A stretch of 5,591 nt of DNA from an uncultured Chlamydiaceae bacterium (GCA_945957185.1 CAMFKA010000142.1:1-5591); one strand, 5' to 3'. Counted from the stretch's first letter, positions 1-5,573 are shown. Program-made: numbers and translations. The notes: generated by a model not told the origin, from the letters alone.

Positions 1-3
1 TTA

Positions 4-89
4 CATCGTCATATCGTTATATCGTTTTCTTGCCTCAAACTTTATCTCAACGATGTAACGATAGAACGATGAAACGATAGTTGAACGAT
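4..89. repeat. 8-bp-periodic AACGAT repeat forming an inverted repeat
   Basis: Three copies of ATCGT(T/C) begin at 5, 13 and 21, exactly 8 bp apart. Five copies of the reverse complement AACGAT begin at 49, 57, 65, 73 and 84 (spacing 8, 8, 8, 11). Positions 4-26 pair with 49-71 with two mismatches and one G-T pair, leaving a 22-base loop, so the array can fold as a long hairpin. The array may continue left of the window. It lies downstream of the leftward GyrI-like gene, but no T-run follows, so I do not call it a terminator. Function unknown; it may be an intergenic repeat or a protein-binding array. Confidence 0.75.
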
Positions 90-98
90 AGGACTACT

Positions 99-142
99 CT
101 CATATTTCTCAAAGATTCTCAGTGTTCTCACTGGCTCAGTGG
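99..142. repeat. degenerate CTCA tandem repeat, about 9-bp period
   Basis: CTCA recurs at 99, 108, 118, 127 and 135 (spacing 9, 10, 9, 8), often within TTCTCA or CTCAGTG. The last units contain a small hairpin, CACTG at 129-133 pairing with CAGTG at 137-141. Sequences of this periodic style occur between genes in many unrelated bacteria. No coding function is seen. With the preceding AACGAT array it fills the gene-free 1-180 stretch. Confidence 0.5.
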
Positions 143-180
143 TAATTTATGCAACAAGCTCATCTCGATTCCAACTTCAC

Positions 181-768
181 TTATTCATTCGGTACGGCAA
201 TAAAAACTTCTAATTCTTGTGGAGAGCCCGATAAAAACTTGTCTCCATACAATTCGAAATCTGCAGTATACGTACGGTCTAAATCAGATTGCTGCCAAAT
301 ATGACCCCAAGTTTCAATCAAAGCGTTGGGATGCTCTCCAACTGCGCGAAAGACAGCATAAGTACTTGCCGGGATGGTTTTTGCTACCATTCCTTCCGGA
401 ACTTCATCGATTGTGCTAACGGGGCAACCGATGACTATCGAATAAGGTTGAGTGTAGTCACCTTCATAGTCACAATATAGGGCGATCACTTCATTGGAAG
501 CCTTGTTTGGAATTTGGCTTATAATGTCTTCGCCGTAAAATCTTCCCCACAATTGAGGAATATCTTGGGGGGCTGCTTCTGGTGCATTAGATGTTCGGCA
601 ATCGATTCCGATGACGAGTATAGCGGGTTTCTGTACAATCTCGTGGTTTCCCATTGTATTCTCCTCTGTAAAATTCGTTTTGTCACTAATATGAGACTCG
701 CTTTGACCCAGAAGTGGGCTGCTTACAAGTGCTGCTGCAATGGATAGGATCGTAAACGGTGTTCTCAT
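181..768 (-). CDS. GyrI-like / AraC-type effector-binding domain protein with N-terminal signal peptide
   Basis: 195 residues from the ATG at 768. A TTG four codons upstream lies inside the ribosome binding site GAGGAG (773-778), so the ATG is preferred. Residues 1-21 look like a signal peptide: Arg2, hydrophobic core ILSIAAALV, and likely cleavage near LLG-Q. A short polar linker follows, then from about residue 39 a complete GyrI-like effector-binding domain of the stand-alone, Cass2-like type. It shows the usual LWGRF segment, a central Y-x-I-V-I-G-C strand and the late ADFELYGD segment, where the family carries a ligand-binding acidic residue. There is no DNA-binding domain. Stand-alone members bind hydrophobic or cationic small molecules. 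A second strong ribosome binding site precedes Met39, so a cytoplasmic 157-residue form is possible. It has its own promoter. Domain call fairly sure; ligand and location unknown. Confidence 0.8.
   Translation of the reverse strand: MRTPFTILSIAAALVSSPLLGQSESHISDKTNFTEENTMGNHEIVQKPAILVIGIDCRTSNAPEAAPQDIPQLWGRFYGEDIISQIPNKASNEVIALYCDYEGDYTQPYSIVIGCPVSTIDEVPEGMVAKTIPASTYAVFRAVGEHPNALIETWGHIWQQSDLDRTYTADFELYGDKFLSGSPQELEVFIAVPNE
652..667 (-). promoter_or_regulatory. internal ribosome binding site and ATG at the domain boundary
   Basis: On the minus strand AGAGGAG (667-661) stands 6 bases before an in-frame ATG (654-652). That ATG encodes Met39 of the preceding entry, exactly where the GyrI-like domain begins. 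The motif and spacing are better than those of the upstream start, whose GAGGAG is only 4 bases from its ATG. Either this is the original start and the signal sequence was added later, or both starts are used. The same bases also encode Glu-Glu in the linker, so chance is possible. Confidence 0.5.
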
Positions 769-798
769 GTGACTCCTCAAGATAAATGTTGAGAATGA

Positions 799-827
799 TT
801 TATAGCACTAACCACCATTGTTTTCAA
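799..827 (-). promoter_or_regulatory. sigma70-type promoter for the GyrI-like gene
   Basis: Minus strand TTGAAA (827-822) and TATAAA (804-799) are separated by exactly 17 bases. Transcription would begin near 792, giving a leader of about 24 bases before the ATG at 768. The gene is therefore probably expressed independently of the 527-residue gene upstream of it. Confidence 0.65.
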
Positions 828-833
828 TAGATG

Positions 834-848
834 CCGAAAGTGTTTCGG
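834..848. other. small hairpin after the 527-residue gene
   Basis: CCGAAA (834-839) and TTTCGG (843-848) form a perfect 6-bp stem with a GTG loop, 21 bases past the stop codon of the leftward 527-residue gene. On the minus strand no T-run follows, so it is at best a weak or non-canonical terminator. It sits just upstream of the promoter of the next gene. Confidence 0.35.
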
Positions 849-869
849 TATAAATTTGGTTTTTGAGAA

Positions 870-2453
870 TTAGAGTTCAACGACCGATAAGCTTCGATGT
901 TTTTTTCGCTCTTCATCTCTTCTATCGATCCATTTTAATGCAAAATACAACACGATAAACCCACCAGCAATAACGATCGCTATCTTTTTTTTCACTGAAT
1001 ATTCAACAGAGGATATATCGGGTTTGCTGACGACAACACATTGTTTGAAACGTTCACGAATTTGACTTTGTTGAGGATAACAATGCTCGATAGAGCAAAG
1101 AAGATTTTGTTGAAAAGCATCCCAGATTTTCTGGGGCAATCTAGGATCACGAATTCCTGTTTCATGCGTCATGGAGTGGGGCCAGTAATAGGGCGGTGAG
1201 AGGTTATCAGGACCTGTAGACAGCGCCCCTGCTATCTTATGTTCAAGTATGATTTCGTCAAATAGCGGAGTCGATATTGACTGGGCTGTGCTAAAATCTC
1301 CAAAATCGAAAGTATCTCCCCATAAAGTGGGGTAAACGAAATTTATTTCGCTAGTACAGTTTTTGAACCAAAGTGAGTCGTCGTAACTGGGCCACATATC
1401 CTCGTAACAAATTTTAGTGTATCCATTGAGTGTATTGATAATACATTGCTGAAGCGAGCGATGGATTATGGAAGTGGGAAGCACACGAATCGTCCACTGC
1501 TGTGCATAAAGGTATGACTGTAGGCCTTCTTGATTAAATACAGCTGCAGAATAGATGTTAGCTTCATCGGGGTCAGGATTGGAATTACATATAAATGGTG
1601 TGACGATTGTTGAGGGAAACCGCGCAGCTTTGGGGTAGAGCTCTGTTTCGGGATAGGCCAAAAAGGTCTCGTTATTCCCCGGGAAACAGGGGGCTAAATG
1701 CCTCCAAACGTGCCTATGCAATGTGTCGTCAAGTCGCTGACTGCAAGTATCGCTAAAGCCTACAGGCTTTAGATCCCATTGATTATGAAATAAATTGAAG
1801 GAGGCGTCATGTTCAGTGTTAGTGGTCTCCAGCGAACTGGATGTATTTCCCCAAGAAATCCTGTGATGCAGAAAGTAGCCGGGTGCTATCTGGGTATAGC
1901 TGGGAGCATCATCTTCCGAATCTATTAAACAATCGGAAGGGATTATTACGGAGGGATGGTCATCTGAGCATTCTTGAGCCACATCATGACCGCTAGTTTT
2001 GGGAGATAAATTCTTCTCACACCCGCTAGAGATATCATTGAGTTGTCCAATGATGCAATCAGCTGTAATAGCCGGCTCTAAATCTGTGTGAGATGAGCGG
2101 TCATAAATAACAGAAATAGCCCATAACGTTTTTTGATATTCCACAGCTTTATCATTATCTAGAATATAACGTAAATAAGTTGTGCTAGCAGATTGACTTG
2201 TTTCCACAAATTCTGAAGCAGTAGCATCTCTTTTGGGGTAGTTTTTGATTCCCAACAACCAATCAAAAAATTTACCCAGCGGAGTAGTTGGCTCGCCGCT
2301 TGCGGCAATGGATCTCTTAAAACCGTCCCAGGAGATTTGAGTAGCGTCTACGCTAGATGATGATACGGGCTGAGTTTGCGTCTCTCTAGGAAGGGAAGTG
2401 TTGGGAAATGTAATATTTCCGGTAAGTTGCGAGGGAGGGGAATAGGGTTGCAT
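870..2453 (-). CDS. unrecognised 527-residue Cys-rich protein with C-terminal membrane anchor
   Basis: I do not recognise a family. The first 45 residues are rich in Ser, Thr, Pro and Gln with few charges, the kind of N-terminus seen in type III secreted proteins; there is no Sec signal. The middle is a soluble, aromatic-rich region with 13 cysteines (133, 145, 162, 175, 237, 256, 289, 337, 349, 366, 453, 458, 472). A single hydrophobic helix spans about 491-509, preceded by KKK (488-490) and followed by a charged tail, DRRDEERKKHR, so the protein looks tail-anchored. It lacks the paired hydrophobic lobes of chlamydial Inc proteins. The start ATG has a modest AAGGG ribosome binding site 5 bases upstream. 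The ankyrin gene is divergently transcribed across about 300 bases. A membrane-anchored or secreted host-interaction protein is plausible but inferred only. Confidence 0.7.
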   Translation of the reverse strand: MQPYSPPSQLTGNITFPNTSLPRETQTQPVSSSSVDATQISWDGFKRSIAASGEPTTPLGKFFDWLLGIKNYPKRDATASEFVETSQSASTTYLRYILDNDKAVEYQKTLWAISVIYDRSSHTDLEPAITADCIIGQLNDISSGCEKNLSPKTSGHDVAQECSDDHPSVIIPSDCLIDSEDDAPSYTQIAPGYFLHHRISWGNTSSSLETTNTEHDASFNLFHNQWDLKPVGFSDTCSQRLDDTLHRHVWRHLAPCFPGNNETFLAYPETELYPKAARFPSTIVTPFICNSNPDPDEANIYSAAVFNQEGLQSYLYAQQWTIRVLPTSIIHRSLQQCIINTLNGYTKICYEDMWPSYDDSLWFKNCTSEINFVYPTLWGDTFDFGDFSTAQSISTPLFDEIILEHKIAGALSTGPDNLSPPYYWPHSMTHETGIRDPRLPQKIWDAFQQNLLCSIEHCYPQQSQIRERFKQCVVVSKPDISSVEYSVKKKIAIVIAGGFIVLYFALKWIDRRDEERKKHRSLSVVEL

Positions 2454-2473
2454 GGTATCCCTTGATTTTAAAA

Positions 2474-2479
2474 ATTATA
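2474..2479 (-). promoter_or_regulatory. -10 element for the 527-residue gene
   Basis: A perfect TATAAT lies on the minus strand at 2479-2474. A start near 2467 would give a leader of about 14 bases containing the ribosome binding site. The hexamer 17 bases upstream (AACATT) is a poor -35, so this promoter would be weak or activator-dependent. The surrounding DNA is very AT-rich, which raises the chance of coincidence. Confidence 0.35.
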
Positions 2480-2547
2480 TTTTATTTGAATCGCTAATGT
2501 TTGCGGTTATCTAATCATCAATCAGATGTCTTGTCAAGCAAGAAGCG

Positions 2548-2585
2548 GGGTTTAGCTTGATTCTAGCATAATCCGGGCTAGACCC
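2548..2585. other. iterated inverted half-sites in the divergent intergenic region
   Basis: GGGTTTAGC (2548-2556) and GCTAGACCC (2577-2585) are inverted with one mismatch. A third copy, TCTAGC (2562-2567), is also complementary to GCTAGA (2577-2582), so two alternative hairpins share one arm. Nearby TCTTG/CAAGA at 2528-2542 is a further small inverted repeat. Apart from these sites and the two promoters, the 2454-2753 gap shows no gene. This could be a regulator binding region; that is inference. Confidence 0.3.
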
Positions 2586-2642
2586 AATAGCGTTAACGTA
2601 TGCATTTATGTCGACACCATCGGACTAGGCCTCGATTACAGA

Positions 2643-2671
2643 TTGACTTTATTTAAGATAAATGTTATTAT
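2643..2671 (+). promoter_or_regulatory. strong extended -10 promoter for the ankyrin gene
   Basis: TTGACT (2643-2648) and TATTAT (2666-2671) are 17 bases apart. The -10 is preceded by TGT (2663-2665), giving an extended -10. Transcription would start near 2678, about 76 bases before the preferred ATG at 2754. It is the best-matching promoter in the window. Confidence 0.7.
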
Positions 2672-2683
2672 ATACATTAATTT

Positions 2684-2700
2684 ACAATTGAAATAATTGT
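2684..2700. other. inverted repeat in the leader of the ankyrin gene
   Basis: ACAATT (2684-2689) and AATTGT (2695-2700) are perfect inverted arms around five bases (GAAAT), a few bases after the predicted transcription start. It could be an operator or a small leader hairpin. The sequence is AT-rich, so the support is modest. Confidence 0.35.
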
Positions 2701-2753
2701 GAATGTTATTTTCACTCTCTTTATTTAAAATTGAGCTAACAAAAGGAATCAAA

Positions 2754-3587
2754 ATGGGGCCATTGTCAAGAGTTATAGCTGCAGAGTTACTGTCTTCCAG
2801 TCAAGTCGGGTTTGCCATGCGACGCTCCCTTTTTTCTAGACCAACTAGTCAAGTAGCACCTCTTACATTTTCTCAGAATCAAATTCATTTTCGTGGCCAT
2901 GAGCATCTATTCCGCCCACATATCAATTCTACGATCACTCAAACGCCTTTATCAAATATGAATTTCAGGTCAATCCAGGCGAGAGCCTATTCTGTGAATG
3001 ATGATTCATTATCAAAAATCCAAGAAAAATTGTGGGATACAAGAACCCCTCAAGAGATAACTGTGGCACTTGATTTAGGTGCTGATATCAATGCGCAAGA
3101 CACTAGGGCTTTGGATCCAACACATAACTGGACCGACGATGTTTTTAATTTAGCCCTTGCAATTCTGTTTCCTCCTGTACTTTTGCTCTCTTATATTAGT
3201 CGAATAAAAGTTAGTGGGTTAACTCCTCTGATGTATGCTGCTCAGCGGAACAATGTGGAGTGCCTGAAAACTCTTATGGATCGCGGTGCTAATTTAAATT
3301 TACAAGATAATCGTGGAAGAACCGCCATCATGATTGCCGCCAGATATAACAACAAAGAGGCTGCGCAACTTCTTGCAAACAGTGCCGATCTAAACCTTCA
3401 AAATAAACAAGGCGAAACCGCTCTTATGCTTGCAGCTGAAGACAACGATTTTGAAATTACGCAAATTCTTCTGGATCATAGCGCAGACAAAACCATCAAA
3501 GATGCTAGTGGTAAAACAGCATCTGATCTTGCTGAAAAAAACGGCCACATAGTCCTTGCAAAATTCATTGAGATGCACGGAGTCTAA
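2754..3587 (+). CDS. ankyrin-repeat protein with mitochondrial-type N-terminus, candidate secreted effector
   Basis: 277 residues from the ATG at 2754, chosen because AAAAGGA (2741-2747) lies 6 bases upstream. An in-frame ATG at 2703, adding 17 residues, has no ribosome binding site. Residues 1-79 are rich in Arg, Ser, Gln and His with only two acidic residues, and end in R-A-Y followed by S, like a mitochondrial R-3 processing site. Residues 98-116 hold the end of an ankyrin repeat (LDLGADINAQD). Residues 117-154 interrupt the repeats and include a hydrophobic stretch at about 130-148. Repeats follow at about 155-187, 188-219, 220-252 and 253-277, with signatures such as GLTPLMYAAQ and GETALMLAAE; the last is degenerate. 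Ankyrin proteins mediate protein-protein contacts and are common effectors of amoebal and intracellular bacteria. The ankyrin fold is certain; the mitochondrial target and secretion are inferred. Confidence 0.88.
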   Translation: MGPLSRVIAAELLSSSQVGFAMRRSLFSRPTSQVAPLTFSQNQIHFRGHEHLFRPHINSTITQTPLSNMNFRSIQARAYSVNDDSLSKIQEKLWDTRTPQEITVALDLGADINAQDTRALDPTHNWTDDVFNLALAILFPPVLLLSYISRIKVSGLTPLMYAAQRNNVECLKTLMDRGANLNLQDNRGRTAIMIAARYNNKEAAQLLANSADLNLQNKQGETALMLAAEDNDFEITQILLDHSADKTIKDASGKTASDLAEKNGHIVLAKFIEMHGV

Positions 3588-3632
3588 GCGTCAGCCGCCT
3601 GGCCCCTGCCCCGTGACAATGTCAAACTGTCA
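3588..3632. other. GC-rich spacer after the ankyrin gene
   Basis: Positions 3588-3615 are far more GC-rich than the surroundings. They are followed by TGACA (3614-3618) and two copies of TGTCA (3620-3624, 3628-3632), which allow two alternative short hairpins. No T-run follows closely, so a standard terminator is not supported. It may be another intergenic repeat fragment. Confidence 0.25.
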
Positions 3633-3672
3633 GGCCTGATAAAACCTCTTTAAATTGTTTGATGTTGCCCAT

Positions 3673-3869
3673 GGTCTTGTAGGATAAGTCGATAAACGAA
3701 TAAATTTGGAGTGCTGCGACTTGTCGCAGCTTTCCTTTGCATCGACTTGTCGATGCGTTTTCGCCTTGTGTGTAGATGACTTAAAACGCGCGACAAGTCG
3801 CGCGAAGTGAAAGCTGCAACAAGTCGCAGCACTCCAAAAAAACTCTGCATCGATTTATCCTACAAGACC
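3673..3869. mobile_element. 197-bp MITE/REP-like inverted-repeat element
   Basis: The element is symmetric around about 3771. Outer arms 3673-3693 and 3849-3869 (GGTCTTGTAGGATAAGTCGAT type) match in inverse over 21 bp with one mismatch. Middle arms 3705-3734 and 3809-3838 match over 30 bp with one mismatch. Inner arms continue with CGTTTT (3756-3761) against AAAACG (3783-3788). Inside are four palindromes sharing a CGAC-TT-GTCG core: 3713-3730, 3739-3756, 3787-3804 and 3813-3830. The first three have perfect 8-bp arms and the last has one mismatch. No transposase is encoded and no clear target duplication is seen, so it would need an enzyme in trans. It sits between convergent genes, a usual home for REP clusters, and may also block transcription from both sides. 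Confidence 0.7.
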
Positions 3870-3877
3870 TCGTCATT

Positions 3878-3898
3878 CCCGATTCTCTAAGAAACGGG
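3878..3898 (-). terminator. hairpin downstream of nlpC, possible terminator
   Basis: CCCGATTCT (3878-3886) pairs with AGAAACGGG (3890-3898) over 9 bp with one mismatch and a three-base loop. It lies 16 bases past the stop of the leftward NlpC/P60 gene. The minus strand shows no T-run after the stem, so intrinsic termination is uncertain. It may instead work with the adjacent inverted-repeat element as a transcription barrier or RNA-stabilising stem. Confidence 0.35.
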
Positions 3899-3914
3899 TG
3901 ATTGAAAAAGGGTT

Positions 3915-4757
3915 TTAATTTGCAATCAACTGTTTAACGACTCTATAAGGATAGTTTGCCTCTTTGTGGCCACTCCATTCAAAATCTGATAAATTGCTAA
4001 CTCTAATCCAAGGCTGGCACTCTCTTACAGTTGAATGAATAAATTGCTCATTACCTATGTACATGCCTACATGAAAAATTTTTTCTTCTGATTTACCAAA
4101 AAAGATTAGATCGCCTAGTTCAATATCACTCACACAAATGGTTTGGAAACGTCCATCGTTAACTTGCAGTTTAGAGTCTCTTTGTAGGGCAATGTCAATT
4201 TGATTATAGAGCATTTGAACAAATCCTGAACAGTCATATCCAAAACTGGAACGCCCACCCCAAGTATATGGAAGGCCGAGGAATTTTTGACTGAATGTAA
4301 CTAAATCTTCTTTGTTAAATAATTTTTGTTCCAAAGCAACATCACCTTTTTGGATGTAATATTCCCCTCCGTCAGGCAAACCAATCTTTATCCATCTTGG
4401 ATCTGTTTCATCTAAAGAATGAAGCTGCGAACCGTAAGGAAGTGTCTTTATAGGTCCAAATTCGGTGTCTTTTACTCCATAGATGTGTGCAGCAAAACGA
4501 GACACTTTCAAAGAAACATCATAGGGTTCCTCAGTTGCTACGAAAGAATTTTTGGGAATCCACCCTGAATATTGATCGGGAGTTGTAATATAAGCCCAGT
4601 CTTCAAACTCATTTTCCAGCGTTATATTTTCAGAAAAAATGGTTTGAGATACTACTTTAGACTCATGTGTTGGATTTTCTCTCATATTAACGACAGGTTC
4701 ATTAACATAAAAGAAACTTGTCGCTAGGATGCACAAAGGGGAGATAAACGAATTCAT
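3915..4757 (-). CDS. NlpC/P60 peptidoglycan hydrolase with two SH3b-like domains
   Basis: 280 residues. Residues 6-17 form a short hydrophobic N-terminus that may be a weak signal sequence, though it has no basic residue. An SH3b-like domain runs from about 18 to 75 (VNEPVVNMRENP, then GWIP) and a second from about 85 to 140. The catalytic NlpC/P60 domain is at about 150-275: YTWGG (164-168), catalytic Cys176 in YDCSG, His229 in FHVGMYIG, and His241 as third residue. The family cleaves peptide stems of peptidoglycan, typically at a gamma-D-Glu to diamino acid bond; chlamydiae keep such an enzyme to remodel the small amounts of peptidoglycan made at division. The acetyltransferase gene ends 23 bases upstream, suggesting co-transcription. 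The ribosome binding site is weak (AGAGAA). The length, domain order and intact active site indicate a functional enzyme. Confidence 0.92.
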   Translation of the reverse strand: MNSFISPLCILATSFFYVNEPVVNMRENPTHESKVVSQTIFSENITLENEFEDWAYITTPDQYSGWIPKNSFVATEEPYDVSLKVSRFAAHIYGVKDTEFGPIKTLPYGSQLHSLDETDPRWIKIGLPDGGEYYIQKGDVALEQKLFNKEDLVTFSQKFLGLPYTWGGRSSFGYDCSGFVQMLYNQIDIALQRDSKLQVNDGRFQTICVSDIELGDLIFFGKSEEKIFHVGMYIGNEQFIHSTVRECQPWIRVSNLSDFEWSGHKEANYPYRVVKQLIAN

Positions 4758-4780
4758 AATGTTCTCTAGATAATTTCCAG

Positions 4781-5434
4781 TTAAATTTTGTTTGAAAGTT
4801 CAGCTAGGTCTATAGAAAAGAGACGACGCAAAGCCCCATATTTTTCTTCTTCTCGGATTTTGTGCATCCCTAATTTTTCTAAAATTTTTATAGAGCCAAG
4901 ATTGTCGAGTCTAGCAGTTGCCGTAATCGTTTCTAGAACTTTACCATCTATCTTATAGCCTTCTTCAATGGTAGCAGGAGCATATTCCTTTACAACTGCG
5001 GTTACAGCTTCCGTTCCAAACCCCTTCCCCCAATGAGACTTCATGAATAGATATCCTAATTCAGACTGCCCAGGAGCGTCCCCATGTCCAATAGCTACAT
5101 GACCAAGAAAATCGTCGGTATCGTTTTTAAAGACTGCTAAGCCACTATAAGGATCATTTTGTTGCCAACGCATTGCCCAAGTATCCTTGATACGAGTCTC
5201 TATATCTTCTCTGGTTTTGGTTTGTCCTGTAGCGAATGAGCTCATTACTTCTTGATCACCAAATAACGATGCATAAGAGTCAATATCTTCTTCTGAAGAG
5301 CTAACGGATCTGATATGAAGCCTTTCCGTATCAATAGTAACGTTCAAAGCATCATGTTCATCTAAAAAAAAATTTATTTCGGCACATCCATGGTAGGTAT
5401 GCGTACCAGACACTCTAGTTTCTAAAAAACTCAT
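4781..5434 (-). CDS. GNAT N-acetyltransferase, RimJ/RimL type
   Basis: 217 residues from the ATG at 5434, which has GAGG (5444-5441) 6 bases upstream; a TTG four codons earlier overlaps that site and is rejected. After about 33 residues of unrecognised N-terminal extension, the RimJ/RimL-like GNAT fold starts at TERLHIR (36-42). The acetyl-CoA loop is WGKGFGTEA (135-143), preceded by the ELGYLF strand, and the family's closing signature is NLGSIKILEKLGM (178-190). These enzymes transfer acetyl from acetyl-CoA to an amine, often a protein N-terminus, or to a small molecule or antibiotic; the substrate cannot be read here. It is cytoplasmic, with no signal or membrane segment. It is followed 23 bases later by the NlpC/P60 gene in the same direction, so it is probably the first gene of a two-gene operon. 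Confidence 0.9.
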   Translation of the reverse strand: MSFLETRVSGTHTYHGCAEINFFLDEHDALNVTIDTERLHIRSVSSSEEDIDSYASLFGDQEVMSSFATGQTKTREDIETRIKDTWAMRWQQNDPYSGLAVFKNDTDDFLGHVAIGHGDAPGQSELGYLFMKSHWGKGFGTEAVTAVVKEYAPATIEEGYKIDGKVLETITATARLDNLGSIKILEKLGMHKIREEEKYGALRRLFSIDLAELSNKI

Positions 5435-5458
5435 TAAACACCTCAAAGTTTGATGCAG

Positions 5459-5487
5459 AATTTATCAAAAACGCCTTATACTTGCAA
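5459..5487 (-). promoter_or_regulatory. possible promoter for the GNAT-nlpC pair
   Basis: Minus strand TTGCAA (5487-5482) and TAAATT (5464-5459) are 17 bases apart. Transcription would start near 5452, giving a short leader to the ATG at 5434. The -10 matches consensus at only four positions, so the call is weak. A TATAAG at 5480-5475 is an alternative -10, without a well-spaced -35. Confidence 0.3.
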
Positions 5488-5499
5488 TCAAAAGAAATA

Positions 5500-5530
5500 G
5501 GGTCAAAACAGGGTCAGACCCGACCCTGTT
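5500..5530. repeat. GGGTC/GACCC palindromic repeat
   Basis: AACAGGGTC (5507-5515) and GACCCTGTT (5522-5530) are perfect 9-bp inverted arms around AGACCC. The pentamer GGGTC occurs at 5500 and 5511, and its complement GACCC at 5517 and 5522, so alternative hairpins can form. Repeats of this GGGTCAGACCC style are scattered in many bacterial genomes, often with REP-associated Y1 transposases. No transposase is in the window. The rest of 5435-5591 contains no gene. Confidence 0.55.
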
Positions 5531-5573
5531 ATTAGTAGGAACGTCTTTAAATTACTTACGGTATAGGTTGAAC

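Noticed and set aside
4..89. CRISPR-like array
   Set aside because: Units are 6 bp on an 8-bp pitch and occur in both orientations; there are no long repeats or unique spacers and no cas genes.
219..747. Small plus-strand open frames opposite the GyrI-like gene
   Set aside because: They lie wholly antisense to a gene with a clear domain, signal sequence, promoter and ribosome binding site, and their products resemble no protein.
870..2453. Chlamydial inclusion-membrane (Inc) protein
   Set aside because: Inc proteins carry two closely spaced hydrophobic helices, usually near the N-terminus; this protein has one helix at the C-terminus.
2703..2753. Upstream ATG at 2703 as start of the ankyrin gene
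   Set aside because: No ribosome binding site precedes it, whereas the ATG at 2754 has AAAAGGA at ideal distance. It remains possible that the 17 extra residues are made.
3390..3578. 62-residue open frame antisense to the ankyrin repeats
   Set aside because: It is a shadow of a well-supported ankyrin coding region.
3650..3850. 66-residue minus-strand open frame across the inverted-repeat element
   Set aside because: It is produced by the palindromic repeat itself, and its sequence follows the repeated CGACTTGTCG units; no protein family or good start site.
3673..3869. Plasmid or phage origin of replication
   Set aside because: The palindromes resemble REP units, and there is no initiator gene, iteron set or AT-rich unwinding region next to them.
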